From Ooceraea biroi (taxonomy: Eukaryota > Arthropoda > Insecta > Hymenoptera > Formicidae): a DNA stretch of 64,000 nucleotides. Location of the stretch: assembly GCF_003672135.1 (NCBI RefSeq), contig NC_039507.1, positions 12,454,278 to 12,518,277 on the forward strand. The letters run 5' to 3'. Below, one piece after another: positions 46,736 through 59,513 of the stretch. A program made the translations under genes and the position numbers. Each line of letters begins with the position of its first letter. Within the stretch, counting starts at the first letter, position 1. A model generated the notes under the pieces. That model ran no database searches. It was given only the letters and a program-made list of their open reading frames with translations, and was not told where the DNA came from.

Positions 46736-49386
46736 TCCTTCGCACCACGTCTGCACTGATGAAGCAAGTCACTCGCGCACACGCACGCCGAGATGAATTG
46801 TATCTCGACGTGCCATCACTGTTTTTCCCGTGGACGATTACCCCATTCGGGCGATCACGTCGGATTACCGCGCCACCCGGTGCGGTGCGCTGCGTCGCAC
46901 CCTCGTCGTCGTCCGTCGATCTCTCGCCCTCGAAACGCGAGCAGCTTTCAACGAGTCCACGACAAGTCCGTCTCGATAGTCGTCGAGGGCAGGAACATTC
47001 TCCGACGGGGATCGCCGCCTCGGTTTACGCTTCCGGTTTACGGCGCCGTCCCGAGTGTATGCATTTCCGTCAGCGTGGATTAAGGGACGTCAGTACGTCG
47101 TCGTGCGGGATTGTCATTGTACGCGTCAGTCGTTGTGACGCTGTTCGCTGTGACAGGTACTTACTGCGGATCCATCCGTTGTTCGAGCGCTTTCGAGTAA
47201 CTTTCGGAGTGTCCGGCGGTCTTATTCATAAACTCGGTGCATCAAGCCGGTGCATCAAGTCGAGATCCCGATTTCCGCGCATTTAACCGCGCTCTGAACG
47301 AAGCCAACGTTGGATATTGACATGGTCCTCTCTGTGGCGTGTTTATTCATTGTTATTTATCACCAACAGCAAAGGGACGCCGGAATGAGCGCATATAACG
47401 CCGGGGGGGGGGGGGGGCAGTAGAGGAATGAGTGAAGACGTATTAATTTGAAATGCTTTTCGCGAGTGATTGGTGCGCAAGTACTGTGTACGTGCCATTA
47501 ATTACCATCGGTGATGCTAATTGAAATTTATTTCGGGGACGAACATTTCCACGATGGCGTAATTAATCGTTGAGCTCATCGAGTGAGATGCTGTTTGTTT
47601 TTACCATTAAAAAATTTAAGAAATTTTATAGTGACCTACACCGAATTTACGAAGTTTTTTTTAGAATTTTGTGATAATTATTCCAGAGAAAAAAAAGAAG
47701 AGTTTCGTCGACTAGTATTGTATAGCAACACTATGACGTTAGCGCTTACCAGACTTTTGCATACTACCTAGCGTCTATCTATCCTTGCATTTCATACCGG
47801 TTAAACTTCCTCGGGAGCTCGCGTTATCAAAAAGTTAAGCTCTCTGTAGCGACGACACACGTTTGCTTTCGCCTTGACATACAATATTAGTCGTACAAGG
47901 GAATCGCTTTCGCTGCTCTTTTACTTTTTATGCTTCGCAGACGTGCTCATCGGAACGACGGCGAGAGAGCACGACGATCAAATGCGAAGAGAACGACAGG
48001 CTAGGAAAACGAAAGAGACAAAGAGAAAGAAAGGGAGAAAGGGGAGAAACATGAGAATGACAGAGAAAAGATGAGAAAAGCGGATGAGACCGAAGCATTA
48101 ATTTGCATAGGATGCCTTAATAACCGCATCTCCCGCGTACGCGCACGTACAGAACTTTCGCAGGGTGGTAAGCAAGAGCCTCGTGTACTCTGTTAATTGC
48201 CCACTGGTCGCTAATTGAAGTTCGTGCGATGCTTGGCCGGCAGTGCGCTGCGCGTATACGTCCGGGTCGGACTTTTCGGTCGCGAATTCTCGCGTGTACG
48301 GAAGCTACCACGCCGGAAACTGTCAGCGCGGTTTGCCCGCCGCGCTAACCTCGGTTGCGTACGTACGGACGGCCGTATCTATCTACTTCGTTACACGATT
48401 GTCTGCGGCAAACTACGCGTATTTACATCGGCGGGAATTACAACATGCGTTGCATATGGACGCGACCGACAAAGCGCGGACAACCCCCGTCGACGAGCAC
48501 CTCACCCACGATTGCGCGAGTGGTGCGGTTCTCGTTGAAGAGAGCTTCGAAAAGTTACCCCCATTATGGACGTCCGGGTGCTCTCGACTCGATTCGCTCA
48601 TATGCGCCAGGCAACATGAACCTGAAGCGGCATGCAGCGAGAGAAAGCGTTTAATTCCTCGCGGATCTCGATTTCTGTGCTAGTGCTGGCTTGTTATTAA
48701 ATATCGACGTATTATACGCGTGAAATTATAATGGTTTCTCGTATGAGTGTTTCACATTGAAAATCACTGTTAAAATCGAGGAATACGCGTCTATCATTCT
48801 TCATTTTGTTTTTAGACAGATCGGATCCGTTTAGCATTAAAAGATGGAGAACGTGATATTTGAAAATTGAAATCATTCTTTTGCACAAATTATAGCAACA
48901 GAGAACATTCTATTGATTTCGGTTACGCATTAAATGCGTGTCCCTGTGTACAATAGATCGCTGATTAAAAGGACTTGCCCAAATCCAGTCCGGTGATTAT
49001 CGGATCAAAGCGGTAACTGAGGCTTCTCCTGAGACTTGGATATTCGCGATCATAGCACACATTGTGACGAGTTATATCAAATTCACAGGTATACACTGAT
49101 AGAGAGAAGGAAACTCGTCAGAGAGCGCATCTCTTTACATGCCACATGCTTGAATGGCACTGCTGTACAAACTGAACTATGGTACGTGGTTGCTCAGCAC
49201 GAATATACTGAGTCTATTCACGAGTCTATAGAAACGTCGAGTTGCCGCGCTGTAAGTTCCATCCACTTTAATTCCAAGTCTTTGTCAATGTAGATATTTG
49301 TGTTAACGGGCGAGAGACTGTTGCATTGATTGGCACAATAAAAATGCTCGTATTTTATCCTTGTGTGACATTAAAAACAGAGAAAC
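46736..49386 (-). repeat. Giant inverted repeat, right arm (2651 bp)
   Basis: Reverse complement of 41677-44314, separated from it by a 2421-bp spacer (44315-46735). It carries the G15 counterpart (47403-47417) of the left-arm C14 run and the same donor-like CAG|GTACTT site, here on the plus strand with the exon side ending at 47156. Compared with the left arm it shows many one-base length differences, for example an added A in AAAAAC, five versus four C in an ACCCC run and GGATCC versus GATC. These change the reading frames (46759-47286 and 48243-48683 here). It ends abruptly at 49386, beyond which I found no transposon terminus. Confidence 0.9.
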
Positions 49387-52300
49387 ACAAATAATTTATA
49401 AAACTGTGCACTAATAAGCGTGAAAAGAGACAGAAGATTATATAGATCCGTTGCCAGCGCAATTTGCATTTAAATTCCTTCAATGGTATAAATCGTAAAT
49501 TTTGAAATATTTCGGTGAAAAGTTCATATTTGTAATACTTGGTACTATCATTTTGCGCTTCAATCTTGCCAGACCTTGTTCTTGTGACGTGCACTCTGAT
49601 ATTTTCATTTCATGAAAGTTAAAAACTTATTACGAGAGAACCACCGTATATGGATATGTATGAGTACACGCTTACAATTGTATTCAGCACGATTACTTCG
49701 TAGATTCGTAACGCGGTTGATGTACAATAAAATCTATAGATACTCGTTTATTCTCGGCATTAGCGCGCGAGACAATAATGCACTTCCGGCGATCGACGAT
49801 GCGATCGAAACTATAAAACTGTGCTCGAGAGAGGGGCCGCCTGCATACTTCGCCGCTCTTTTACGACTTCATTAAGGCTCCGTTACGAGCTAGATACTGC
49901 CGAGTGAACAAAGTGTGTGCTTATACAGCGCCCTTACGATAAACCGCGTCGATTTATGAACATCGCGCGTGGTTTAACGGCCATTTCTAATAATTTTTCG
50001 CTTCGCACCAACGCCGTCACCGTTTAAAATCGTAAAACCGACGAGTTGCAAGAAGGGAAGTGGTTTAAGAGGCAGCGAGGAATAATAGTTTCTAGATACC
50101 ACCAGCCAAGATTTTAATTTGTCAGACGGGATTATCAATAACGTCAGGACGCGACGTCGTTCTGTACGACGCTGGAATTTATTTTTCAAGTTGAAGTTAT
50201 ATGAAAGCTTTTTGTAAAAAGTTTTTTAATATTTTATCAACATTATTTAATATTATTATTCTAATATTATCGACGCATGCAGTATTTTTATAATTAATGC
50301 AGAGATATGTGCTTATCATTAAACTATTACTCGGCAATATGAAAACCTAGATTAATAATAGACAGATTGTGAATTAAAGTGGAATTTTCATAATTTCCAA
50401 GTTGATAATTATACTGATTCTGTTATCTCGTGATATTCGCTAAAAGAAACGGTGCGATTTAATTTGCATAAATTTGGTCCCGTCAATCCCTTGTTTAAGA
50501 GGATTTAGGGTTACCGTAACAACAACGTCCTTAATCGCCACATAACGTAGGTTCAAGTTCAACTACATCGTTGCGGTGTGATGCTTTCCCCGAGAAAGGT
50601 AAACGTCAGCACGTTTACAATGCAAACAATGCGCATCAATGTTTATGGTATACGAGAATTTAATAACGACAGGGACTCTGCGGTAATGAGGATGAAACGT
50701 ATCAAAATATTGATGCTCGTGCAGTGACAACTGAAGTAATGAGATCAGAAACCATTCAACTTCATCTTCCAGCATCCGCTTTCAGGATATTTGATCGTAA
50801 TTTTGGAAATTCACGTAACATGTTTCATAAGCGGAATGATATAACAAGCTTTCCAATTACCACCATACAATGTACGCCATACAATACACGATTTTATCAA
50901 AAAAATAGATACAATATGATAGAAAGTTGGTAAAAGCAGAATTTGTTTCGACTGGTACGTAATGAACGCAACAATTTGAAAAACATCTCTTGTGCTACAA
51001 CTTTGATAAATAATTACAGAGCAAACAGGTTCTTAAAATGAGTTTTTCCATAAACATAAAACTTTTTTTCGTAACTGTTTTATTACAAACATGTTTATAA
51101 AACACAAAAATTTCCCCCTCCGCTCCGCAATTGATCAAATCCAGGCGCAAAAGTAAGCATGAAAATGAACTATATGTCACTTGAAATAATAAGCCAGCCA
51201 AAGTGTTGCATTTTACGCACACAAAGATATGTCGATATTCGGCAAAAAAAGCTTTTACTTGGCGCATATTGAAAAAGCAAAACATTGACAAATATCGATT
51301 GAAATATGCCAAAGTTTTTAATGCTGCAAAAGCGATATTTCCAGTCGGATCAGATATGCATTTCCATACTTTGTTTCAAATATAGCTTGGCCGAGTTTTG
51401 CGCCCCGCCATATAAGTCCTCTTTTTTCCCCCTTTCGGCATATTTTTTTAATAACGATGTACGAACATCGTCAACCGTGCGTTGCGTTGTACTATGCAAA
51501 CAATGCGTATACATATTTATACGCTACCGTGGATTTCGCAGCGATGAAATCGCCGTTGTGACGAGAGCGGAAACAGCGCAGAGTATTTAAGGTCTTTAGC
51601 GAGTCCCGAGCGCGGATCTTACATAAACGTCACGACTGATTAAAGTTTTATGCCGTTCTAATTCTAGAACTCGTTCACGCGCCAGGCGTAGAATCGGTCG
51701 TCGATTCATCGTCGATTTTACGCGCGTTCACACGCGCGAGTTCCCGCAATTGAAGCCGCTGATACGAGACGTCATTATCACGAGAGGCGGCTAGGCCGCA
51801 CTTTAATTTTTTACGTTATCGATACGATTAACGCGCGTCGTACATACACACAGAGCGTACCGTATGTGTACGTGTGCGCGTGCGTATGTGTGTAGGCATG
51901 CTTACAGACTCAGCTCGCGATTGCATCGAAACACGTAATACCCACAAAATCCCGGGGCGTTAAAGTTAACTGCAATCGAGACGACATTATGGGTTGTAAT
52001 GCGGCGTGCGTGACGCACAAAAGTGCGCACGAGTCGCGAAACGACACTGTTCATTTATTAAATGTTGAATTTTTCACGACACGCGCAATTTTATTGGCCC
52101 ACTTTGACAGTAAAACGCTCTTACGGTGCGTTCGCGTGCCTCCTAGCTGCATTTGCCAATAATCTGCCATTCTATACCGCGTCTATTAAATTTCGAAATG
52201 TCAGAGGCATTAACGTGCGCTGTCAAACACACATTTCGTACACGCGTATACGATTACGCGCCAGATTAAATCAGCAAACAACTCGCTGCATCGGCGATAT

Positions 52301-53120
52301 TAACCCGATCGATGTGAAAAGAAAAAACTTAACAAATTGTTATCTTCTTTTTCATGTCGAGTTTTCGAATCGAGTCGTAGTTTCACAAGTTCACGTTATT
52401 ACAAGTCACGATTGCAATATTAAGTTTGCCGAGGGGGTCTACCTGTTTACGTAATTTTTGCTCACAATGATGCCGAGTCGGAATCCAGTTGCATCTTATA
52501 TCCTATCTCCGCTCATGGTAAACTTTACCTACGCGAAACGCGACTATGCTCCGAGCAACATTTAATTCCATTAAGCTTACACGACAGAGGAAATTTAACT
52601 CCTGCGCGTAAACTTTAATGCCGCACAAAATAAGGCGGATACGCTTCGTTTAAACTCATATTTAAAAATTCACAATTGTACTACGGTTAGACTCTTTCAT
52701 AAGTTTCCGGAGCAGACATGAAGATTGTTACAGCGAAGAATGCAAAAATCTCTCCGACAGAAAAGAGAGACACGTCTGATCGAATAATTAAGCAGGAGAA
52801 AATCGAGAGTCTCCTTTTTTTCATTCTTTTTCTCTCTCCCATTCATCGGCTTTGATTTCGCGCGTTCCAGTCATCGTTCAGCCGCGAGGACTCGCGCGTT
52901 TTTCGCGCTTCCTCCTCCTCGGGTGGAGAAAACTATCGGTTGTCGATCACCTCCCTCGCACACTGCGCTCGTTACGTATTTCATTCAGGAACTCACACAG
53001 GAATTTCTACCCCGCCGGAACGGCGCGCTTCGACGAGGCGCGCTGCATCATCGTGGCGAGATCGAAGCAAATGCAGCGGTCGCGGATGCAGCCGGCCGGG
53101 GCTGTCGAATATCGCTCGTA
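49387..53120. other. Mixed DNA without recognised gene
   Basis: AT-rich to about 51550, then more CpG-rich. An ATG-initiated open frame of 130 codons at 52062-52454 (plus strand) has no recognisable domain, no promoter signal and no splice support, so it is noted but not called. 52850-53120 is CpG-rich. Confidence 0.45.
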
Positions 53121-53146
53121 CACGCACGCACGCACGCACGCACGCA
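53121..53146 (+). repeat. (ACGC)n tetranucleotide microsatellite
   Basis: About six ACGC units followed by a degenerate ATGC. It is CpG-containing and alternates purine and pyrimidine. Confidence 0.9.
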
Positions 53147-53339
53147 TGCAGATCGCGGTGCCGTGACACCGCCACGCGCGACGTACGTTTATTTCCGTCG
53201 ACGGAAACGTGACACCAGCTGCACGGTCGGGAGCTGTGAACCCGTCACTCCCATTCAAGAGTCGCCGGCGGACTGCGAGCTCGCACTGTGTCGAGATATG
53301 GGAGTGGTGGAAGCGTGGGAGATGGTGAGTCGAGGGGAG

Positions 53340-54130
53340 TATGGTACCCCGCGTTCAATGAGTGGAAGAGAGAGAGAGGAGCGCGCGTACGAGGGGTTGG
53401 AGAGAGCGAGAGCTGCAAAGTGAGGGAGAGAAAGAGGAAGAGAGAGAAAGAGACGAAGCGCGACGATGCGAGGCAACAGGGATGGAAAACAGTCGGAGAG
53501 AAAAACCAGACAGAGAAAGAGCGAAAGCATTGCAACGAGGGGCAATGCGAGAGAAAGAAAGCGAAAGAGGGAGAGAAAGCGAAAAAGAGAGAGAAGGAGA
53601 AAGTTCGGGAAACAACGAACGAAGAAAGAACGATTGACGGCAAAGGGACGCGGATGGCGAGAAAGAAGCACGAATACTTGAAGCACCTGGAAGCGACGAG
53701 GAGAAAAAAAGGGGGATGAAGACAGGAGTAAAGGGAGGGACGAGAAGGGACGAAAGGCGAACAAGGACAGCGCGTTGTGGCGGAAGGGTGGCGCAGGAGT
53801 GACGGAACTCGCCAACACGACATCCCTCTCTCTCTCTCCTCGGAATTCTCGCAACCTCTTCCTCATTTTCTCCATCCGACCCTTCTCGCTCCCTGCCCTT
53901 TGTCCCTCGATCCTCATCCGCTCTTTCTCGCGTTTCATTTTTCTCGCTTGTATCAGACAGTTCGCACCCTCCGCTTCCTCCGCACCTTATACGCGCCATT
54001 TTTTTTTCACCAGCTCGCTCTTTAGACACGATTGTCGCGATCTCTTCTCTCCCTCTTTCATTCCTTTTTTCTTGCACTCTCTTTCGGGTATTCTCGCAAG
54101 TCTCGACTCATTCTTTTTACTTTACGCGCG
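53340..54130. repeat. Long purine-rich tract followed by pyrimidine-rich tract
   Basis: From about 53340 to 53740 the plus strand is dominated by GAGA, GAAAG and AGGGA words. From about 53820 to 54130 it switches to CTCT, TTTC and CCTC words. Frames of 140-240 codons occur on both strands here. Their translations are low-complexity Arg/Glu/Lys or Ser/Leu/Phe runs produced by the composition, so I do not call them genes. Mirror-symmetric purine tracts can form triplex (H-) DNA. Confidence 0.7.
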
Positions 54131-57100
54131 TCTTCAACAACGCAACACGCGCGAACGTGCGTAGACTACCGCGTAAGCGCAAAAGGATTGTTCGCACCGC
54201 GGAATGTCGCGATTACCGCCGGAAGACATCTTCCTCAACCGTGAAGACGGCGCATCCTTTGATTATGCCCATGTCGCATAAAACCTGGTGACGAATTTCA
54301 TCAAGAGCGCGCGCTGCGAGAAATTTCATACGGAACTGCGATACCTCTGCTCAAATGTGCGAACATTTAATCTCGAGAACGGTTTCACAGAAGATTTTCT
54401 CCGTTTTCTATAATATTCATATAATATTGTTTTGAATCTTGTGCGCAAACGTGATTATTTACATGATTATTTATAAACGTGATTTATTGTAACAATTTTT
54501 AATAATAATTGATCGCAAACGAATTTTAAATTTTAAAGAATTGCGTGTTTATTAAATAATATTATTTAATATTTCTTATAACTCTACTTGATACTTTACT
54601 TTAGTAATTAAATTAATTAATTTTTCATAAATCTTGCCTAACGTTTTAAGTTGTACGTTGTTGACGACTTCTAAATAAACATTTTGGTGTAATTCGCAAT
54701 TGAACATTGTATTTATTATTAAATTTCTGTATTTCGTAATAACACTTTCGTGGAAACGATGCGAATATCCTGAACTACATTCCTGCAACAGTAATGCATA
54801 ACTGCTGCGGGCGTTTCAAATCGTGAGTGGACAAATTGTCTACTTCTGGATACTCTAGTATTAAGGGTATTATTCCTGCATGTAGAATAAGCGCACAAAT
54901 AAATGACCGATACAAATAATCGTGAATATGAAAACTAGAATTATTTATTTATTTCAGTATTACATTTTCTTGAAGAGAATTTAAATATTTTGACTTTTAA
55001 TGTAGGTAAATATATTTGTTATAAAAAGCATTTTTGTAAAATTTAGTATTATATAATCTAGTTATAATATTGCTGCTAATTGTAAGTAGCGCATCGGATA
55101 AGCTGCATTTAACTTATCTCATCATAAACAATATAGTCATAACATAACGAGCCCAATAGCCTCGAGGATTTTAAGGTTTACGAATGCTCCTAGAACTTTT
55201 GATTGAAACTAACAAGGAATCAATATTATTATCATCGTATATTTTATTATTTATTATACCATAACTTGCATTATGCTATTTATTATATCTTGTCATTACA
55301 TCGACGATTGACAATACCTAAAACATCAATTAAAACTCTTGTAAAGTATCATAATATCCATCATAAAATGTTGTGTAAAATTACCGCGCATTAGAGATAT
55401 TAAAAACATGAAGATGTATTTGAAAACCACAAGATATAAAAGATTTTAATAAATATCTTTATGTAAATAAATAGTAAACGAGAGTTTGGACTAAGGAAAA
55501 ACGGAGAAACTTGTATATTTTCCTGGATTACATGGATTACGATTCATGTTCACAGTTTTCATAGAAGCGATCAATAAGCAATCATAAAACGACTTATGTG
55601 TAATATCTCATAAAATTCGATATCGCAGATTGAGTTTCCCACTCAACACGGCAAGTTGGCTTAGCTCATGGGGGTAGTTCAAAATGAGCCAACAGGGATA
55701 GCGATATCACAAGGAAGCTTTCAGAAGACTCACGAGTTCAGTTTCAAGGAAAGCAACAATGTACTACATACTTTCTGTCCCTCTCTTCCTTGCTCCGTGC
55801 TTTTTCAAACTCGTTTCAAGTTTCTATTTAGAAATAAAAGCTCGAAATAAGCTATCTCGACAAAAATTGGTCCAAAAATGTTTCTCCTGAAGGAAAGATC
55901 CATTTACATTTATACCATATTAGAATTTTAAGCTCATTAATTATAATACAATGCTTTCGCGCATTTACGTTTCCAGAGGGCAATATTATTATAGAAGATG
56001 TAATAATCATCATCATTGTATAGCTTAATTAAGTTTAATTGCATGAACGAAGCGTTCTGATTAAATCCAGCTTTATTGATTGTCATTACTAATGTTAATT
56101 TTAACTTTCCTAGAGCGCGATCATTTACGCTAGGTTAATGTAAATGCAATCATTATTTATCGGTTGATCGGCTGCATTTTCGGTGAAATTCTACAAGAAA
56201 TGTAGTTTTAAATATTCCTATTACATGCATACAGCTTTGTAAACTTTTGTCGGGATTGCGAAGATAGTAGTGGGACCAGATTGCCGATACCTGGCTTACA
56301 ATTAGGTCAGATCTAATCCTAAAGGATCTAATCGAAACTTTCCACGTTGTTCGATAACGTTGCAGGTTGCACTCACTCGACTCGCAATTTTTCGAGACTT
56401 TTAATTTCTTTAGTTCATTGTCAGTATTTGCGAAGGGAAAAGGGCCGATCCACTAATAGAAAGATAAACGAAGTTAAAAGCGTTAATTAGAAAAAAAGAA
56501 TATTCTGAAGAAAAATGCTTTAGTCAGATAATCAAACGAACTATTTACTTGAAAGAATAGAAGCAAAGTTAAAACCGGATAGTCACTAATTAACCTAATT
56601 GCTGTTAGCGCGATCAACTGTCTCGATTAATATTTCAGAAACAAAACAGTGGATGAATTGCATCCCTCTTGCTACCTTGCAGTACCGTTCTTTTTTTTTA
56701 CGTAGCGAGTATTGATTTTTCTTGAACCGCGTAATATCTTTCCAGTCGGACTCTCACATATCTTATTCTTTATTACGCGGACGCGCTTGTTTGAGACGCT
56801 CTGTATTCCGCATACGTCGTAGCGTTATTATTCCAAAAATGTTCCGGGCGTTTCGAAGCCTGTGTTCCCTTCGCCTCAGCCGCAGCCGATAGAAAAATCC
56901 GACGAAGCTCTCCTCGAGATTTTTGGCTACGAGCTCACCCTCTTCTCGATACACACAGGCGTTTGCTCACATTGCGACGAATGAGGTGGAAGCTTTTAGG
57001 AAGCACTGCAAGGCAGACACTTTCTGGCGTACGGAACATGTATAGGGCCTCTCCATCGCAGCCTGTCGACGTGGAAATGCGCTGTGAACTATCAAAGACA

Positions 57101-58919
57101 AGAACGACGGCGAGTTCCCGACACGAATTTTCCGTGAAACGCGGCTTGACTGAAAAGCTTGCCTGAGATTAGGTCGGTGGCCAATTTCCGCACTCTCTTC
57201 CGGCTCACAACATCTTTAGCACCACACAGAAAATCATACTGTAGGCTTCTCAGATTTTACAGACATTTTTAACTGCGCTGTGCACTCAGTGCTGATCAAT
57301 ATATTGCGCTCTCTCTCTCTCTTTCTCTCTGTATGTATTCAGTGCATTTAGAAAATAAAACTAAACCTCCATTAAATATTGGGACTTATCGATTCTGGAT
57401 AACGCGCCTGTGAAGTTTACTCAAAAGAAGCATTTCATGCATTTTTGATAAAATAATATCAAATATAGTATGCAACTTTGACGTGGCGTTTATTTTAAAA
57501 TATAACAGCTGGTACAGAGTATATACGTTCGAGACATTCAAGGGAAGAAGAAACAACGGTAACATGAAAAAACAAGAAAAGATTTATTTATCGCAACGGT
57601 AACGCAAAATGCAGTTGTCTTACAAGGTCATTACTGTTGACTCTCATATTTGAGACTGCTTTCACATTTGTCAAAATCCAAACTTGCTGTAAGCGCTTTT
57701 CTAATAATTTTTCCTGCAGCAAACATTTTTTCCGTTGTTATTTATCTCTTTATTTATTCGCTTAAAATTTCTACGCTAAGGATTGTCATTTTTTATTTCG
57801 CAAAATAGACTTTTTTGCAGTACAGCCAACGTTCCAGAGGGATGCCGAGAAGCCGCATGAACCGTATAAAAATATTACATCGCTTGACTCAATCAAGGAA
57901 ATTACCAGCGTTGCAGAGGCGGCGAGCACACAGAAACGTTCGAAAGTTACAAAAGCAAACAGCCGTTGCCTCGAGCTGCGCGGGCGAGCATTTCACGCTT
58001 ATCTCACGGTATTAAGCAATCCTGACCTTTTTCCTGTCTCCATGCCGTAGTCGCGCACGTGTCACGTACACGCAAAAACTTACGCCGCCGGTCTGCCGGG
58101 CTCATTCGGCCGGAAGTACCGGACATCGGGTGAAATACGATTGCACACCGGCGAACGTACGGCGGATGGGAAGAATGGGGACGCGGAATCGCGGAATATC
58201 GGGGTGGTTAAGGTTGTAAGGTCAAAAGAGGCGAGCGAGAAAGAGAGAAACGAGTGAAGGGAAACGAGGGACGGGGACAATGATAGGGATAAGAGAAGGA
58301 GGGTTCCAACTCTGTTGACTCTATGCGCGCGTAGTGGCCCTTGCATATTTTCCTCCCTCTCGCTTTGTTTAACCGGATATCACGCCGCTCTCGCGCAGTT
58401 GTTATTTACGTCAGCCGATGAATAACAATGAACGAGAACATATATTAAAGGTATCTGTAAATCCGAAAACCGTGTGACAATTCTCGCGCTAGGAACGATG
58501 GGGAACGATAGGGAACGACGAACGTGTCGGCGATGCGGTAGCCCATGGTGGTGGCGGTGATGGCGCAGTACGACGAGAGAGTGCATTAAAAACGACCGTC
58601 GACGAAACGACGGAGAAACGGACGCGATAGCGCTTCGGCTATCCGACCGATCGTTTTCCACCGTTCGTTCGTTCGCTCGCTCGTTCTTCGCATCCTTTCC
58701 AAGCGCGTTCACGGGCATTTTCACACGGATGGCCAATGTGTTGCATCGCCCGTGGCGGGTGCCACTATACGCCTTTCTTTGCTTCTTTCTTCAATTTTTC
58801 CTCGCTTCTGCATAATGTTTCCTGAGACGAGAGTGATGAAGACACGCGGAAAAGATAAGGGTCGCGCGCTTTTCCGCCAAAAAAGTCGAAGTATGTTGCT
58901 ATTGAGTTGAAGAAATATC
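54131..58919. other. Mostly AT-rich DNA with CpG-rich patch at 58020-58740
   Basis: No gene recognised. It contains a short CT run at 57309-57330, a modest GC-rich patch at about 56760-57170 and a CpG-rich island at 58020-58740, with compositional open frames only. Confidence 0.5.
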
Positions 58920-59329
58920 TTAACCCTAAAGACTATCATGGGTAAAATTTCACCCCATGCAAAGTTTGTAGTAACCATCACAATTATTAGTTATTTGTAA
59001 CCGCTGCAAACAATAATTTCTCTACTTTTCATCTAATACTCAATAATAATAAAACGTTTAATTGCATTTGTTTAACTTTTTTATTTCTAAAGCCCGTTTT
59101 AGACTATGCAATATATTGCGCAAGATTTGACGCAATTTTTCAAGCAAGAAATATTGCAGAATATCATACACAAATTGCAAGCAAATTGCATGTGTTTCGT
59201 AAATTGCGCAAGATATTGAAAACGTGCTCTATTCCTGAGCAAGTTTTTTTCTGCTGGCATGCGCCATGGTACGTTTCAAGATCTGTTCTTTTTAGCTGAA
59301 ACTGTCTGCATTAATACAAAAAGTATATA

Positions 59330-59360
59330 TTGGGTCGTCCGGAAAGTTCGTGCCGATTTT
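59330..59360 (+). repeat. Mariner left terminal inverted repeat
   Basis: The 31-bp repeat starts TTGGGTCGTCC and is exactly complementary to 60585-60615. It is the transposase-binding and cleavage site, directly preceded by the TA target duplication. Confidence 0.95.
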
Positions 59361-59513
59361 TAATAGATGACGTTGGAACATGTCTGAATATATAAATGTT
59401 ATTGAAAACATACGATTTATATACATATGCTTAAAGGTGACATTTCAACGCATCTTTAGGAACAAAGTTTTTTGAGATAAATTGATTCGTGTCAGTTTTG
59501 TACTCTTTTGAAG

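Noticed and set aside
52062..52454. 130-codon ATG frame
   Set aside because: No recognisable domain, promoter or splice support; length is not exceptional for CpG-rich DNA in this window.
53245..54077. Minus-strand open frames of 192-240 codons
   Set aside because: They overlap each other in different phases and translate to low-complexity Ser/Leu/Phe/Arg runs caused by the purine/pyrimidine tracts.
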